A stretch of DNA of 64,000 bases from Leucocoprinus leucothites (GCA_013368445.1 JAACJO010000013.1:434001-498000), one strand, 5' to 3'; shown: positions 22,633 through 35,653, counted from the first letter of the stretch. Numbers and translations are program-made. The notes: generated by a model not told the origin, from the letters alone.

Positions 22633-23540
22633 CTAAAGGTACAAAGTACAAATCGCGTGGACGAATACCAAACCGCCGACAAGCAAGGCTCCTACACGTG
22701 GTCCAGATCTCCCAGCATTAGAAGTTTGAGCAGGTGATTGAGCCGTTGAGGGAGTTGTTGTTGTCGCACTGGAGGGACCTATAGTAAGGGTGCTCGAATT
22801 GGAGGGTCCTATGGTAAGAGTGCTCGCACTGGAGGGTCCTATAGTAAGGGTACTCGGACTGGAGGGCCCAGTAGTAAGGGTGCTCGCACTGGAGGGTCCT
22901 ATAGTAGATGTCGAACGCGTAGTCTGACTGTGCTTGGAGGACGTCGTAGTGTTCTTCGTGGTACTTGAGGAGCTACTAGTACTGCCCCCGCTGCCGCTGA
23001 CAGGGACTTCAAGAACAAAGCGATCTACAAAAAGTTCTGGATGGCCTTCATCGTCGTCGTCTAAACCAGATCCACTGATATAAACCGTGTGTTTTCCTGG
23101 GGTATCGAAATGTTTCGACCATAGTAAAATCTAGAACGAGGTGTCAGTGTCCTGAACCCGTGTGCATTAACGACCACTCTACCTGTTTGCCTCCACTGTC
23201 GGGAATATCGAGGACCTCATTAAGTCCAGGTCTTGGATGGGAGACATCACAGTCCACGCAAAGTCCTTGGTTGCCTTTCCCACCGGAGCCGTAGTAATAA
23301 ACAGCAACTGCTGGTTCTGGAAATGTCTGTTACGGACGCACAATTTCGTTAGCTTGCCTGGTTCTGTTTTATTTTGTAGGGACTTACAAAGGTGATTGCG
23401 AAGGAACGTGGGGAAATTACTGTCGACAATGTGCCATCAAAAGCACCTGATTGTCCGGTGAGATGGGTCCAGATTTGGGCGGGTTCATAGAGGATCGAGG
23501 AGCTCGTATCATCAATAGACTTGTTGGTGAAGGAAACCAT
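22633..23540 (-). CDS. Ser/Thr-rich protein with C-terminal hydrophobic tail, probably surface-anchored
   Basis: Three exons, 23540-23388, 23326-23183 and 23130-22633 (264 residues from the ATG chosen). The N-terminal half (DDTSSSILY, PRSFAITFTFPEPAVAVYYYG, LLWSKHFDTPGKHTVYISG) resembles the beta-sandwich domain common in Agaricomycete secreted or membrane proteins. A Ser/Thr-rich stalk with five ten-residue repeats (SSASTLTIGP) follows. It ends in a hydrophobic tail (VGALLVGGLVFVHAICTLYL) that could be a GPI signal or a membrane helix. No signal peptide follows the chosen start. The frame is open upstream (to about 23693) and plausible coding sequence continues to about 23900, so one or two 5' exons may be missing. 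Function unknown; likely cell-wall or surface display. Confidence 0.65.
22764..22913 (-). repeat. 30-base coding minisatellite, five units
   Basis: Five contiguous 30-base units with boundaries at 22764, 22794, 22824, 22854 and 22884. Each carries a TGGAGGG core (plus strand) and a few substitutions, including one unit with CCCAGTAG in place of TCCTATAG. They encode the Ser/Thr/Gly/Pro decapeptide repeats of the stalk and are likely to vary in number between strains. Confidence 0.85.
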
Positions 23541-24739
23541 GGTTAGACGAGTAACAATGGACCGTGGTTGAAAGAGAAAATCAACGGGGTATATTCCTGG
23601 TGTTCGTGTGTAGAATATAAGGGAAAAGGAGACGGGGATATCACGCCGACGAGTGGAATCAATCTTTCCCTGAGTCGCATCAACACACGTCAAGGCAATT
23701 GATATAATATTAATAGCTTTAAGTGCTCACATGTGCTTGAGAAGGGGCCGCGTACAAGAGCGCGATACCCGAATTCTCGAAAACCCAGGCCCTTGAACAA
23801 GGACATGGGACGTGAACCGCAGCAAAGAGCTCGAAGATGCGAGAGGGTTTCCATTGTAAATTTTCATGGACGGAGAGAGAGAGAGGGAGATAGCGTAGTT
23901 TGTGTCACAACCTTGGCGGAATGCCCTCAAAGAAGGAGGATTTAGATGAAGATGGACTCTGGGAAGAAACAATCATTTATTTGCTATCTACAACACGACG
24001 ACGTACTATTTAAAACGGCGAGGCCATCACCGTTGTGATGTTCGCCCTCACTATACTCATGTCTTGTTGAATAAGAATTGTTCGGGAGTTTCGAGATCAG
24101 CTTCTTAGAAGCTGGGGTTTTGGGCCATGTACTTTGGTATTTCCAGGTACAGGTCGGGTGATATTGCCACTGCTGCCCGTCCAGAACGTCTAGTTAATTG
24201 AGGTTAAAAGTAGCAGGGGTGCAGGCGCGGCTGAGGATCGACCCTAGCTTCAAAGACATATCAGGAGAGTAAGTGAAAACCAAGGTTAATATGCAGTGAT
24301 GCTTGCTCATGACGGAAAAAGGTCTGAGTTTTGAGCTCTGTTCTGGTGCTCGTAGATAAGCATAGTCTGAAGTTGAGGAAGAGCAATTAAGCCAGAGGCC
24401 CGAGCCTCGTGGGGGCGAGTATTGTTTGCGAGAGCAGCACGGAGGCCTTCGTTGTCAATTGTCACCATCGGATGAGTTAACATAGACAGCGGAACGAAGA
24501 AAGAGAAGAATTGGCAAGATGTAACGATGAATCCAGTGAAATGATATAAGCGCCATATCTGTTCTTCTATGGAAGCAATAGACTTAAAACCCAAAAGGAA
24601 CAGAAGAGAGACAAGAGAAAGGCGAGTTGCAAATCACATACGAAATGATGGTATCATTGATGTGGTCACTGTCACGTCACATCACGAAGACGCGTCATGC
24701 GAAGGGAGATATAATTTACACCTTCCCATAATCATACCT
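23541..24739. other. No firm gene; may hold 5' exons of the surface protein and the Rpt6 promoter
   Basis: Minus-strand frames at about 23900-23560 could be upstream exons of the surface protein. The last 200 bases before 24740 must hold the Rpt6 promoter. Nothing else was recognised. Confidence 0.4.
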
Positions 24740-26281
24740 ATGGCCACCGTTGCAGTACGAACACCCGCCGCACCTGCTGGCATTAAACCATACTATCAGG
24801 CGAAGATTGAAGCTGCAGAGCTTCTTATCAACCAAAAAACTCAGAACTTGCGCCGGTTGGAGGCCCAACGAAATGCTTTAAATGCTCGGGGTATGTGTAC
24901 TCTTGTTCTGTGTGTTAACTTCATAAACTAAGCTTGTGTGCCAGTGCGACTATTGAGAGAAGAGCTTCAACTTCTACAGGAACCTGGAAGCTATGTTGGA
25001 GAAGTCGTGAAAGTGATGGGCAAGAACAAGGTGTTGGTGAAAGTACAGCCCGAGGGTAAATACAGTGAGTCCCAACATCCAGTCTTTTTCGTAATTACAG
25101 TACTTGATGCGCTCAATCTCTCTTCAGTCGTTGATATTGACTCGGATATTGAAGTCAACACACTTAAACCTACACTACGAGTGGCCCTCCGTTCAGATTC
25201 CTACACCATCCACAAACTCCTACCGAACAAGGTCGATCCCCTAGTTTCGCTCATGATGGTAGAGAAGGTTCCAGACAGCACATATGAAATGGTCGGCGGT
25301 TTGGATAAACAGATCAAAGAGATTAAAGAAGTTATCGAACTCCCCGTCAAACACCCAGAACTATTCGAGGCCTTGGGTATTGCTCAGCCCAAGGGTGTCC
25401 TATTATATGGCCCTCCTGGTACCGGAAAGACTCTTCTAGCACGTGCAGTGGCCCACCACACGGACTGCAAGTTCATTCGTGTCAGCGGAAGCGAACTCGT
25501 ACAAAAGTACATTGGTGAAGGAAGCCGCATGGTCAGAGAGTTGTTCGTCATGGCACGAGAGCATGCACCGAGTATCATCTTCATGGACGAAATCGATTCT
25601 ATTGGAAGCTCTAGGGGAGAGAGTGGGAGCGGTGGTGGTGATTCTGAAGTACAGCGTACTATGCTGGAGCTCCTGAATCAGCTTGACGGTTTTGAGTCGA
25701 CGAAGAACATCAAGGTCATCATGGCTACAAATCGTATTGGTACGTTATTTTGTTCTTATGACAGTACTTCCTTGTTCAATCGGACGCCATAGACATCTTA
25801 GATGCCGCGCTGTTGCGACCAGGTCGCATCGATCGTAAGATCGAGTTCCCTCCCCCAGGTCCTGAAGCACGTGTATCTATCCTCCGTATTCACTCTCGAA
25901 AGGTGTGTATATCACTCTCAGAAGTCGTCGGGTATCCTGTTAACGTGTAGCAACAGATGTCACTACAACGTGGTATTAACTTGCGCGCCCTAGCCGAGAA
26001 GATGGGACAGTGTTCTGGTGCAGAAGTCCGCGGTATCTGCACAGAAGCAGGTGAGTTTTTGTAGTATTTTTGTGTTGGCGTTTCGCTGATGGGTGACCTT
26101 TTTAGGAATGTATGCACTTCGAGAACGACGACAACACGTTACTCAAGAAGACTTTGAGTTTGCCGTAGCCAAGGTATGTTCATTCTTCGAATTCCAGCTT
26201 CCGTCTTCTTATCATTTGTTTTTGTAGGTGCTGAAGAAGAACCAAGATGGCAATACCTCTGTCAACAAATTGTTCTCATAG
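24740..26281 (+). CDS. RPT6: 26S proteasome regulatory ATPase Rpt6
   Basis: Seven exons: 24740-24890, 24945-25064, 25128-25739, 25793-25902, 25957-26050, 26106-26173 and 26228-26281, giving 402 residues, the usual Rpt6 length. It is one of six AAA ATPases of the 19S base that unfold ubiquitinated substrates and thread them into the 20S core. The N-terminal coiled coil ([20 protein letters not shown]) is followed by the OB domain ([20 protein letters not shown]). Then come Walker A GPPGTGKT, Walker [12 protein letters not shown], the second region of homology ([19 protein letters not shown]) and the AAA lid. Motifs are complete and the C terminus ends NKLFS. Rpt6 rather than another Rpt is chosen from the [19 protein letters not shown] and [14 protein letters not shown] stretches. 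Confidence 0.95.
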
Positions 26282-26556
26282 ATGCTATTATCACGTAGTC
26301 TTATCCTGTCATTACATCACCGCCGTAATTGATCGATACTCTGGATCCTCGTGAGCTCGACCGCTTGTCATTGTGGGGTATGTACAGTTTTCGGAATCGG
26401 AACTTCGGAAGCGAGCTGGGAGCGAGCGCCACGTCAACGATAACACGGCGAGTTCGAGGGGCGCCTAACGCAGGGACCGATCACCGAAGGAGGGGCTAGA
26501 TCATCAATGGGGTGTATTATGATAAGAGATAACTGAGACTGTAGACTTATTCTAAG

Positions 26557-29050
26557 TTAATAGTAACCGAAGGGCTGAGCATCTGAGTCTAAGGAGGATT
26601 GAAAGTCATATGCAAAGGCATCTAGATAATCTGTGTCAGAAGATGGGCCAAAGTGACCGACAACCGGCTTAATCATTGCACTCGAAGTGGAGACACCACC
26701 GTAACTCATAGCAATGTCAGCCGCCATTGAGTGCCCCATGCCTGAGTTTATCAAGCTCATGTCACAAAGGACATCAGCCGAATGACTAGAAATGGTGGTC
26801 TCTCGCTCAGTAGCAGCCTGAGAATTCATGACTGTTGGATAACGTTGATCAGTCAACGACTAATCAAAGGAGAATATGGGTCATCTCACCACTAGCCTGA
26901 GTCGAAGTCAGCTGCTTTGATGTTCTTAACTGCTTGCGTGTCGTCTTTGAAGGCTCAATCTCCTTTAACTGAGCTTGTAAGTCCTTGATATGTTTCTTAA
27001 TAGAGAGAGCCTTCTCCTTGCCAGCAGTGGTCCTTGCTTGCTTGAGCCGTGATGATGCCTTCCGCTGGTTTTGGGATGCATAACGACTTTGAGATGAGGT
27101 ATACTGATTTGGTAGTACTCCGGAGGTCAATGATAGATCGATGATCCGTGAGACCTCATCGTCAGCCTTCTTTGCTCTATTTGGGGTGATTAGTTGAGGT
27201 AGGACGTCAAATACTGGAAGTAACTCACAAAAGAATTGAATCAAGAAGGGGATGATTTGTTTCCATCACTTGATTGTCATTTGCGTGACTCCCTTCAATT
27301 TGATTTGTATTGCTTGGGATGAGATCCCAATGTTCGGGTCTCATCTTCGAGAGGCAGTGGTTGAGAGATGGAAGTAACCATGGATAAGATTTCTTGTGGT
27401 CCCACCAGCCTAAGAAACAAGTTAGTGTGGTATATCTAGCTCTGGGGTAATACATACCTTTGATTTTCTCGTAAAAAGTCGCTAGATAATCACACTGAGC
27501 ATAATAGGACTCAATATCCTCCCATCTCTCCAATTTAGGAAAGTTAAGGAGATATCCGGTAATATTAGGTGGAATTCCACCCTTACCAAGTGCAAAGACT
27601 CCTCTACCAGCAGGCAAATTGTTCATGTCAGAGATGTGGAGGACATCATCCAGAAACTCACTCACCAGTCAAAATGGACAGTACAAGTCTTCCAGAGGTG
27701 ACAGATAACTTCATCAGCAGATGTCATAAAGATCCCGGACTTTGAGGGGTTATTCAACCTGCACTTGAGCACCATGTCCCCAAATCCTTGTGCCTGAGCA
27801 CCCTCTGCATCTCTGACTACACCAAGTAATGCCGATGTTTCGGAAAAAATTTTGAAATTGAGTTCTTTTCCAGTAATGAGATGCACTGCATCAAAAAGAC
27901 CATTCCAGACAAAGAAGAATGCATTGCAGGTTGCAGAATTTGTCCAGATACACCCAATTATGATCCCTGATGTATTAATCAGTTATTAGTCTTTAAGCTT
28001 GATAATCAACTTATTAACTTATGCCGATTAACATCATGAGACCAAATCACAACCTTGAATTTATTTGTCTTCCCATGAACAACCTTGAAAGTTGTATCAA
28101 CCATAATCCAGGGTGCACTTATAATTAGTGGTGCTAGTCCAGGGTGGATAGTAACAACAATGTGTGAATCTTGGTCAAATGTGTGAACACTCTGGATATA
28201 TCTTTGTGGGACTGGAAGCTCTTGGTCTTTCATAAAGCAGTGAAGAACTCCTAGTATCTCAATCAGTTAATCTGCACACAATGATATACAAATAATTACC
28301 TTCAATACTGGCTCTCTGTGGAAATTCATGATTTTGCACACTCTGAACAATATCATGTTGCCTCCAATCATTGATAAGTGCACTATGCAGCTGTTGAGGT
28401 AAACCCCTAAGCAAAGCTTGAGTACTTGGAGCTGCGATTAAATATGAATAAGGTGGATATTTAAATAATCAGTGTCACATACCCTTATCAGCCTTGGGTG
28501 TTGTCACACCCAGTGTTTCATAGGCCATGACACACTGCTTATATTTCTCCTTGATAGCATAAGGAACCTTCCGTGGAATAAACACTGGATGAGTGTGAGG
28601 CCTTCCAGATGTAGGGAGGATTACTGCACAGAAATCTCCATGCTTGATGGGAATATAAATCTTGAGTTTGGCAGGACATGGGCGGTGGATAAAATATCCT
28701 GCTGCATATTTTCCAGCAGCAAGATGAGTGTTAGCTATCAGAAATCATTGAGTTTCAATAGCAGAAAAAATAAATAAATCACATATGACACTCTTTCAAG
28801 TTCTAACCAATGGAAGGGTGAATAATGCTCTGGCAGTCAGATAAGAGGGGTTCCATGTCCTCTGGGATGTTCTCATTATATAATACTTCACCTGTGAAGA
28901 GCTTTCCTAGAAGATCAGGCTGTATACCACTTGGGATGGCCTGAAAATAGTGACCACTGGCACTTTGTGCATTCTTCACAAGTCCACCCTTTGAACACCC
29001 AACAAACTATTGTGGCCCACACTGGTCCTATGGTGAAACTTTTGGTCAAA
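26557..29050 (-). pseudogene. MULE-like DDE transposase, multi-exon, degraded
   Basis: Minus-strand coding blocks separated by short intron-like gaps. An N-terminal block (about 29005-28800) has CSKGGLVKN and FQAIPSGIQPDLLGKLF. A block at about 28770-28500 has HGDFCAVILPTSGRPHTHP. The core at 28233-28010 has APWIMVDTTFKVVHGKTNKF, the likely first catalytic Asp, and 27886-27662 has GVVRDAEGAQAQGFGDMVLK. The block 27665-27225 has HWDLIPSNTNQIEGSHAN, the likely catalytic Glu. A C-terminal coiled coil and Ser-rich tail end at 26557. The D..D..E layout with NQIEGSH suggests the Mutator-like superfamily; the family name is my recognition, not a search. Terminal inverted repeats were not found. Confidence 0.6.
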
Positions 29051-32000
29051 AATAGAATATAATAACTCTAAAATGGGAACATACCATATTTGTCATAACA
29101 AACTGTCAAAGCTCTGGTACTCCATTGCATATCTTGAGGCCTTCTGTCAAAGGAAGGTCTTCACCATGCTGGTCTCAATAGCATCAGTATTAGTTCTTAA
29201 CCAAAATAGTTGATCATTGCAGTGCAGTGATATGATACAGGTGATTTTCAAAGTGAAACAAGTGGCGAAGAGGAGAATGTGGATAACTAGTGGGTGAAAG
29301 CCCAGAGGGCTTCCCTGCCTGGCAAGCAGTAGACCTACAAGACTTGGCTGCAATACCCATTAAGTTAGTTTTGATGCATGCAGCCAAGGCTAAATACCCA
29401 CAGTACTAGGAGAAACTGGTGCTCTGTTGACTGTCATTAACAGTGTGACTGCTGGGTAGTCCCTTGAGAAGCTAGGACTTGGAGATCAGTTCCCAGGTGA
29501 GTGTGCTATGCCAGGATTTCTACGTGATGTGTGATGTACACTCCAAAAGCATCTTGACCATCAGCCTTTTGCCTTCATGGCTTCAAAGGAGAGACCCTGG
29601 AGGAGATAATGGAGGGTTGAGCTGATCCAGATTGCATGTCCTTAAAGTGGAGCAAAACTAGCCTCTTGAGCTGCTGAGTTGATGATGGTGTTGAACTGTT
29701 GCTTAGTCATTAGTCTCCGTGACTGTTTGTGAGGAAAGGAGAAAATGTGTTTGCTCAGAGATGGGTTGTTAAGGTTGAGATGTTATTCAAAGGCTGTTAC
29801 TGGGTCTGTGACACCATCTTGTTGTGTCCAGTAGATGTCTTCTCCTGTGAGGGATGTCTTAGTCTTTGGTAGGTGGATGATCATGGTGCTGATATCTGCC
29901 CTATCATGCTCAGTTCACATGTCTGCCCATGAAGGGTGGAGTTCCACTTGGAAGCTGTTGAGTAATAGGACTGTGAGCTCACTGAGATGTGCTGTAGCAT
30001 AGAAAGCTATTGTGAGGCATGCATAGGCTGCTACATGTAGGTGATCAGACATATTCAAATGAGAATGGATTGCTGTGATGATCTCAGTGGTATATGGCTG
30101 CCACTTAGGTCTCTTTGTTGTTGTGGGAGCTACTTTCTGGATGGCACATAACAGGGTTTTGAGTTCTGGTTCTTCCACCTCCTATTTGAGATCATGAATG
30201 AGGTGCCATGCTCGAAGACTGGCAATGTAGTTGGAGACTGTGCTGCTTGAATATGTACCTGCTATAGCTGTAATGAAAGTGGACACCAGAGGATGGGAGA
30301 TAGGGGCTCAGTGGTCTTCATCAACACTATGGGAGTCACAGAAAACATGGAACACTAGGAGGCCAGAGCTATAGGTGCTGAGCATTGATTCATCCTAGCT
30401 TAGGTAGAGTAGCTGTTGTACTCTTTCTTGATCCTTAGTCCCAATAAAGGAGTGGTGGCCTACTATAGTCTTTGCTGTAAGTGACAGTGTGGGCTGGGGA
30501 GGAAGCCACTTGAGGAGGCAGTCTTTTGTGAGGACATGAGGGCATAGATGGGAAGGTTTTGGAGTGAGATTTATAGGGTATGGTAAGGGAAGGGGAGGTG
30601 TAGTGGTTGTTGGAGTCAAAGAATGGTGTATGGAGGCATCAAATCTTAGTGTGTTAGTATCACCATGCCTTGGTCTGGACTGCAAGTTCTTCTGCTTGGT
30701 GATTGAGTGCATGAGCAAAGGAGTCAGATGGTTGTATGCTGCAGGCTGGCTTGGGTTTGGGTTTTGGTAGCTGGTTGATGCTAGCCAGTTGTTGCTTAGC
30801 TGGGAGAAGAGGGTGGTCGAAATTGACAACAAAAGGTCTGAGTTCTGATGGGATTGGGAGAGCAGGGAGGAGGAGGGAAGTGTGGTAGTGGATGCTGTGT
30901 AAAGGGTTGTTGGCAGGGTTGTGGCTGCTGGAGACATAGCATGTGTAGAAATTGGTATTTGTATTTTCAGCAAGCTCTCCCACTTGCTTGAAGATGTCAT
31001 TTGTTGGTCAGTTTCAACTTCGGCCTTTCCACCACCCTTCAACAACACTATTGTTGTCACCAAAGACTCTGAAGTGTCCTCCATTTGGGTTGTGAGTGAG
31101 GATAATGGAAACGAGAAGAAGGAATCCAACTGCTTCTTCCCATCCAATGTCATGTCTTGTCCCTGGGTTGTTCCAGCCTGGAATGAGTCTCCATGCCTAC
31201 TATCTGTTGCCCATTGTAACACTGATTTCCACTTCTGAGCTAGCATCTGAGTATGCTTGGAGGTCTGTGATGGTAACATAGCCTGGTATTAGTTTGTTGC
31301 CTGTAGGAGCAGAGAGTCTGTTGTACCACCAGTGCAGATGAGTGGCTAAATGAGGGGAGGGTGTGTGAGGTTTGAAGGGCTCATTATGGAATATCCCTAG
31401 AAAGGCTTCTATGTTCATGAGATATGGATGCCCTGATAGGACAATCAGGCTTGCATGAAGTAGCTTCCCATGTAGCTTCCTGGCTTCTTCAAGAGTATAC
31501 ATGGGGGATAGCTTCCATTCTTCAATTGCCAAGCAGTATTTGTGTCTTTTCTCTGGTGGAAGTGCTACTCGGTGGGATGAAAGATCCTATGTAAACCCTA
31601 TGAATGTGACAGAGGATGTAAAGGGCTGTCTTTCTCTTTCTCCCATAGAATTCCCAATCTGTCAGAGACGTGATCAATGTCTTTGAATGAGTATGTAAAC
31701 AGAGAGTCATGTTGGTCACAAGAGGAGTGAGCTAACAGGTCTTTGATTGGAATTGTAGCATCTTCATTGTACTCTTCAAAATGGCCATTGTCAAGGAGCT
31801 CACCCCTGAACCATAGGTGGCCCTTATTGTGTCAAGGTCCTCTATTTCTTCAAATTGATTCTGCCCACTGGAATTGAAGTTGATTATATGTCTTAAGGTG
31901 ACATTGCTGTATTTAGATGAAGAGATGATCATCTACCCATTTGGAAATGGGACCTATGCCCTCACTTCACATGATATCTACCCCTGCATTACCTACTTTA

Positions 32001-32988
32001 CCATAGACACCACCCCCTGAGGCTAGCCTGAATGTGTTTTATGTGTCAATGGCATATCAATCATCTCCTGGGAGCTTGACTACCATGCCCAGCCATTGAG
32101 AAGGGTGAAGAGGGATTGTTTGGTAAGCTTCTTTTATATCACAGGTGGCTCCTTCTGAGTTTGGTGGGAGTCTGCAGATGAGGAGTGAAATAATGCTGAA
32201 GGTACCCCAAGTACAGGGGTATAGCTCTGAGACAATAGTGCTATTGATCAAAGGCACTGGTAAATTGCATAAGTGAGGATGTGAGAAGTTTTGGATAAGT
32301 CAGAATTTTCCCAGCTTATTGGATTTGGGTATGATGCTTAGTGGAGAGGTTTGGAATAGACCAATGAGCTGTATGACTTCATCTTTGGCAAGTGGACCAA
32401 CATATCTCTATTTCTTGAACTTAGCATTAACAACATTATGAAGTGCAGTATGATATTCAATTATAGAGGGTCGATTATTCAGAGTGTAAGTAGTTGTGAT
32501 GTGGGGAATACCTGCCATAAAACCATTATGCAATATGTTGGCAACATAGGGATACTTGACAGAGAGACCAGAGGAGTTGAGTAGTTTATGCCATTCATCT
32601 GGTATGTATGGGGTGAGGGCTTTAAGCTGTCTGTGCACTAGGACACTTCTGAGCTCCATAATCCATCACTCCACATCCAGAACACTGGTGTCTGGAGGGG
32701 CCATGTGTGGTCTCATGGCATCCTGCAGGTTTCTGCCAGTTAGTGCACAGGACTGTGCCACTAGGGGAGTGGAGGTGACCCTTTTGTGTGCAGGAGCACC
32801 TGTTGGTTTGCTTGTCCCAGCATATGGTTGTGCTGTAGTTTGCAATGTCATGGCAATGTTGTCTAAGGCAATTTGGGCAGGCGGAGAGGACTGCTGAGGA
32901 TGAGGATGAACAAAAGGACTTTTTCCTCTGAGGTTTTCTTGGTGGCCCCTCACACTGGGTTTCATCATCTGATGGGGACAGTGAGCTA

Positions 32989-33015
32989 CAGTTGACTCTG
33001 TTCTAACTGATAGCT
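32989..33015 (+). repeat. Left terminal inverted repeat of pogo-1
   Basis: 27 bases matching the reverse complement of 35627-35653 without mismatch; preceded by the target TA. Confidence 0.93.
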
Positions 33016-33168
33016 CTCGGGCATGCCCTTGGGCTATCAGTTTTGGCAAGTATCAGTTTTGAGAAATAGACATTTATTACGTAATTTTTTTCGGGCTGGT
33101 CCATCACAATAAGCGCCGACAAAAGACACATGAAATTGGGCAGAATTATTCAAGGAGTGCACAAAGAA

Positions 33169-35370
33169 CTATATACGGGGAAAGAAATCGGTAATAGAAG
33201 TGTCCCGGAGACCAATGAAAGCATCTGAACGAAGTTTCCTGTCCAGAGGCTTGAAGGAGAGCTCAATATGTTGATAAAGGTCATCTGAGCCTGCTATGAG
33301 GTAATTTCTAATCACTTCTCGAGCTTCTTGCACCTGCCGAATGGTCGGAATGGGGGCTGCTTCCTGATCTTCAGTAATATCACCTGTACCATGAGATGTG
33401 ACTTGGTTCTCAGTAGTCTCAGCTGCGGCTTTCATGTCCATGACAGCTTCAAAAATCTCCTTGTCCGTGGCATCACTCATGATGCAGTTCTCTTCCTCTG
33501 GGTTAAGCAATGCGTCGAGGCTCATACGGTTCATTGCATGTAAGGTCCCTCTGTACTGTAGTTCATCAAGAGCAGATTCCAACTCCTGCTCAACACATGC
33601 AGCTGAGCCATCATCATTGGTGGTGGAGTTCAAGAGTGATGTGATCGGAATAGCCAAGAGAGTGGTTTGAGTCACGGGAAGGTCATCCAGGAGAATTCCT
33701 GACTTCTTCCAGCAATTTCTAATGGTGGTTGTATCCACACTGTTCCATGCAGTAGTACTGAGCCACATAGCTTCAAGTTGATTGATAGTGTAGATATCTG
33801 CTGGAGTGTGACTGGCATCGTAATAGGCAATTGCCCAGATAACATATTCCTTCTGGTAATGGGCCTTGAAGCATCAAATGATGCCCTGGTCAAGTGGCTG
33901 AATGCGAGAAGTGAGGTTGGGAGCGAAATTGATGACTTTTATATTCGTGAGATCTTCGGGAATAATGTGACCAGAAAAGTTATCTTGTAGAAGGACGATG
34001 TGACGATTTTGGGATCGAAGCTGGCTATCCCAGTGTTTCAGCCATTCCTGGTAAATCACAGCAGTCATCCAGGCTTTGGCATTGTTCTGGTAATAGAACC
34101 CAAGCTGTTCACCAGTCTTGTTGTGAAAGACACGTGGCTTCGCAAACTTGCCAATGATCACAGGTCTAAGCTTGTCACTGCCATCTGCATTTGTGGTGAA
34201 AGCAAATGTAATTCGAACTTTCTTTCCCTTCACCCCAGAGCCCTTCTTATTTGTTAGCCCACGATCGGGAGGTAGTCTATATATTCTTTTTGTCAATACA
34301 CTATAATTTTCTAATTTTAAGGCGATGATTATACACATGCATAGAAAAGTCCCGTTTCGTCCATATTGTAGATATCCTTCAACTGGTATCCACCTTCTTG
34401 AAGAAGCTTCTTTACATGGGCCCGTTCTAACTCAACTGCCCTCGGATCTACAGACCCTGCTTCCCCATACTGTTTTAGCTGCTTCAGACCCGTCCGTTTC
34501 TTGAATGATGTCAACCACCCCTCACTCAGGTGCAATCTATCCTCACTTGGCACCCCAAGCAAATTTGCAAAGTCTGTCCATTTCTGGCGGAGAACTTCCC
34601 CAGTCAATATGATTCCATCTGACATTGCCTTCGAGACCCAGAGCTCTAACATCTCATTTACTTCTGGATGGTGTGTTTGAGTGGGATGCTTCGAGCCAGG
34701 GTGCAAGTGTCCACCATCTTCCCACTGCTTCCGAATCTCTGCCTCCTGCTTAACCCAGCTGCTAAGTGTTGCTTGGCTGAGTCTGATGTGCTGATAAAGC
34801 AACTTGAAGTGTGTGACTGTCTTGGTTTGATTTTGGTTACCCTCTTTGGCATACCAATCAAGCACCTGAATCTTGAACTGAATGTCCGAATTCTGTTGCT
34901 TCAATTTCTTTGCTTTGGCTTTGGCCACAGCCTTGTTTGAGCTTTGGTTATTACCCGAGCTCTGGCTTGACTCATCATGAACAGGACCTAAGTTAAATCT
35001 TGGTTTCAGACTTCACAATGACCAACACTTCAAGAAACCTAATTGACATACGTTTACACTTCTTTTCGATGGGCTTTGGAAGGTCCCCTGCTGCTATTCT
35101 TAGCTTCCTAACAACCTCATGTTCCTCCTCCTGCAGTCCCTCCAGATTCATTTCCATCCCCGGTAATCCTTCCAACTTATTGATCACTTGATTCTCCATG
35201 ACAAGATTGCCGTCATTGTCAAGCCATAGCTCATCCTCTTCAGAAATTTTCTCTTTTCGAGCGAGCTGAGCTTTTAGTTGTTCTTGTCGGTCTCTGTTGC
35301 GACACTCAAGTGCTTGTAAACCCTTCTTTAGGACTGAGAGTGAGACAAAGTGAGGAGCTGGGTTGGACAT
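33169..35370 (-). pseudogene. pogo/Fot1-type transposase of pogo-1 (one TGA, otherwise largely intact)
   Basis: Starts with ATG at 35370. Exon 1 is charged and coiled-coil-like, followed by an intron at about 35056-34993. The next exon has a helix-turn-helix region (VTHFKLLYQHIRLSQATLSSW) and a CENP-B-type DNA-binding part (LRQKWTDFANLLGVP, LSEGWLTSFKKRTGLKQLK). It ends at the first catalytic Asp in IYNMDETGLFYA. After a second intron come LPPDRGLTNKKGSGVKGKK, TNADGSDKLRPVIIGK, LLQDNFSGH (second Asp) and INFAPNLTSRIQPLDQGII. A TGA at about 33877 follows where relatives have Arg. The tail (33768-33169) contains SVDTTTIRNCWKKSGIL. One CGA to TGA change may be the only disabling mutation. Enzyme class: cut-and-paste DDE transposase. 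Confidence 0.85.
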
Positions 35371-35626
35371 GGTCAGGCAAGGAGGAGAAAAAAATTATTG
35401 TTGGACTCTATAATACTGTACAATATTATCAACACTTGACTTTTGGGGTTGCTCAAAGACTTTTCTGGGTTTTACGCCGAGTGCCCATTTGGGCGCTATC
35501 AGTTTTTCAGCTCAGGAGAGCTATCAGTTTTAGTTTTGACAGAGTTATCAGTTTTCGGCTAAAATCCCTGCTAACCAACTCCATCACGCCCTTGAGCTAT
35601 CAGTTAGGTAAACTATCAGTTATGAT

Positions 35627-35653
35627 AGCTATCAGTTAGAACAGAGTCAACTG
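35627..35653 (-). repeat. Right terminal inverted repeat of pogo-1
   Basis: 27 bases, perfect inverted match to the left end; followed by the target TA. Three TATCAGTT motifs lie at 35598-35636 and three more at about 35497-35555. Confidence 0.93.

Larger units (their letters stand above)
32989..35653 (-). mobile_element. pogo/Fot1-type DNA transposon (pogo-1)
   Basis: 2665 bases bounded by perfect 27-bp terminal inverted repeats (32989-33015 and 35627-35653, starting CAGTTGACTCTGTTCTAACT) and flanked on both sides by TA (32987-32988 and 35654-35655), the Tc1/mariner/pogo target duplication. It carries one minus-strand transposase gene. Many copies of TATCAGTT lie just inside the ends. It keeps many CG dinucleotides, unlike its host element, so it is a later arrival in the DIRS-like element. 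Confidence 0.93.
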
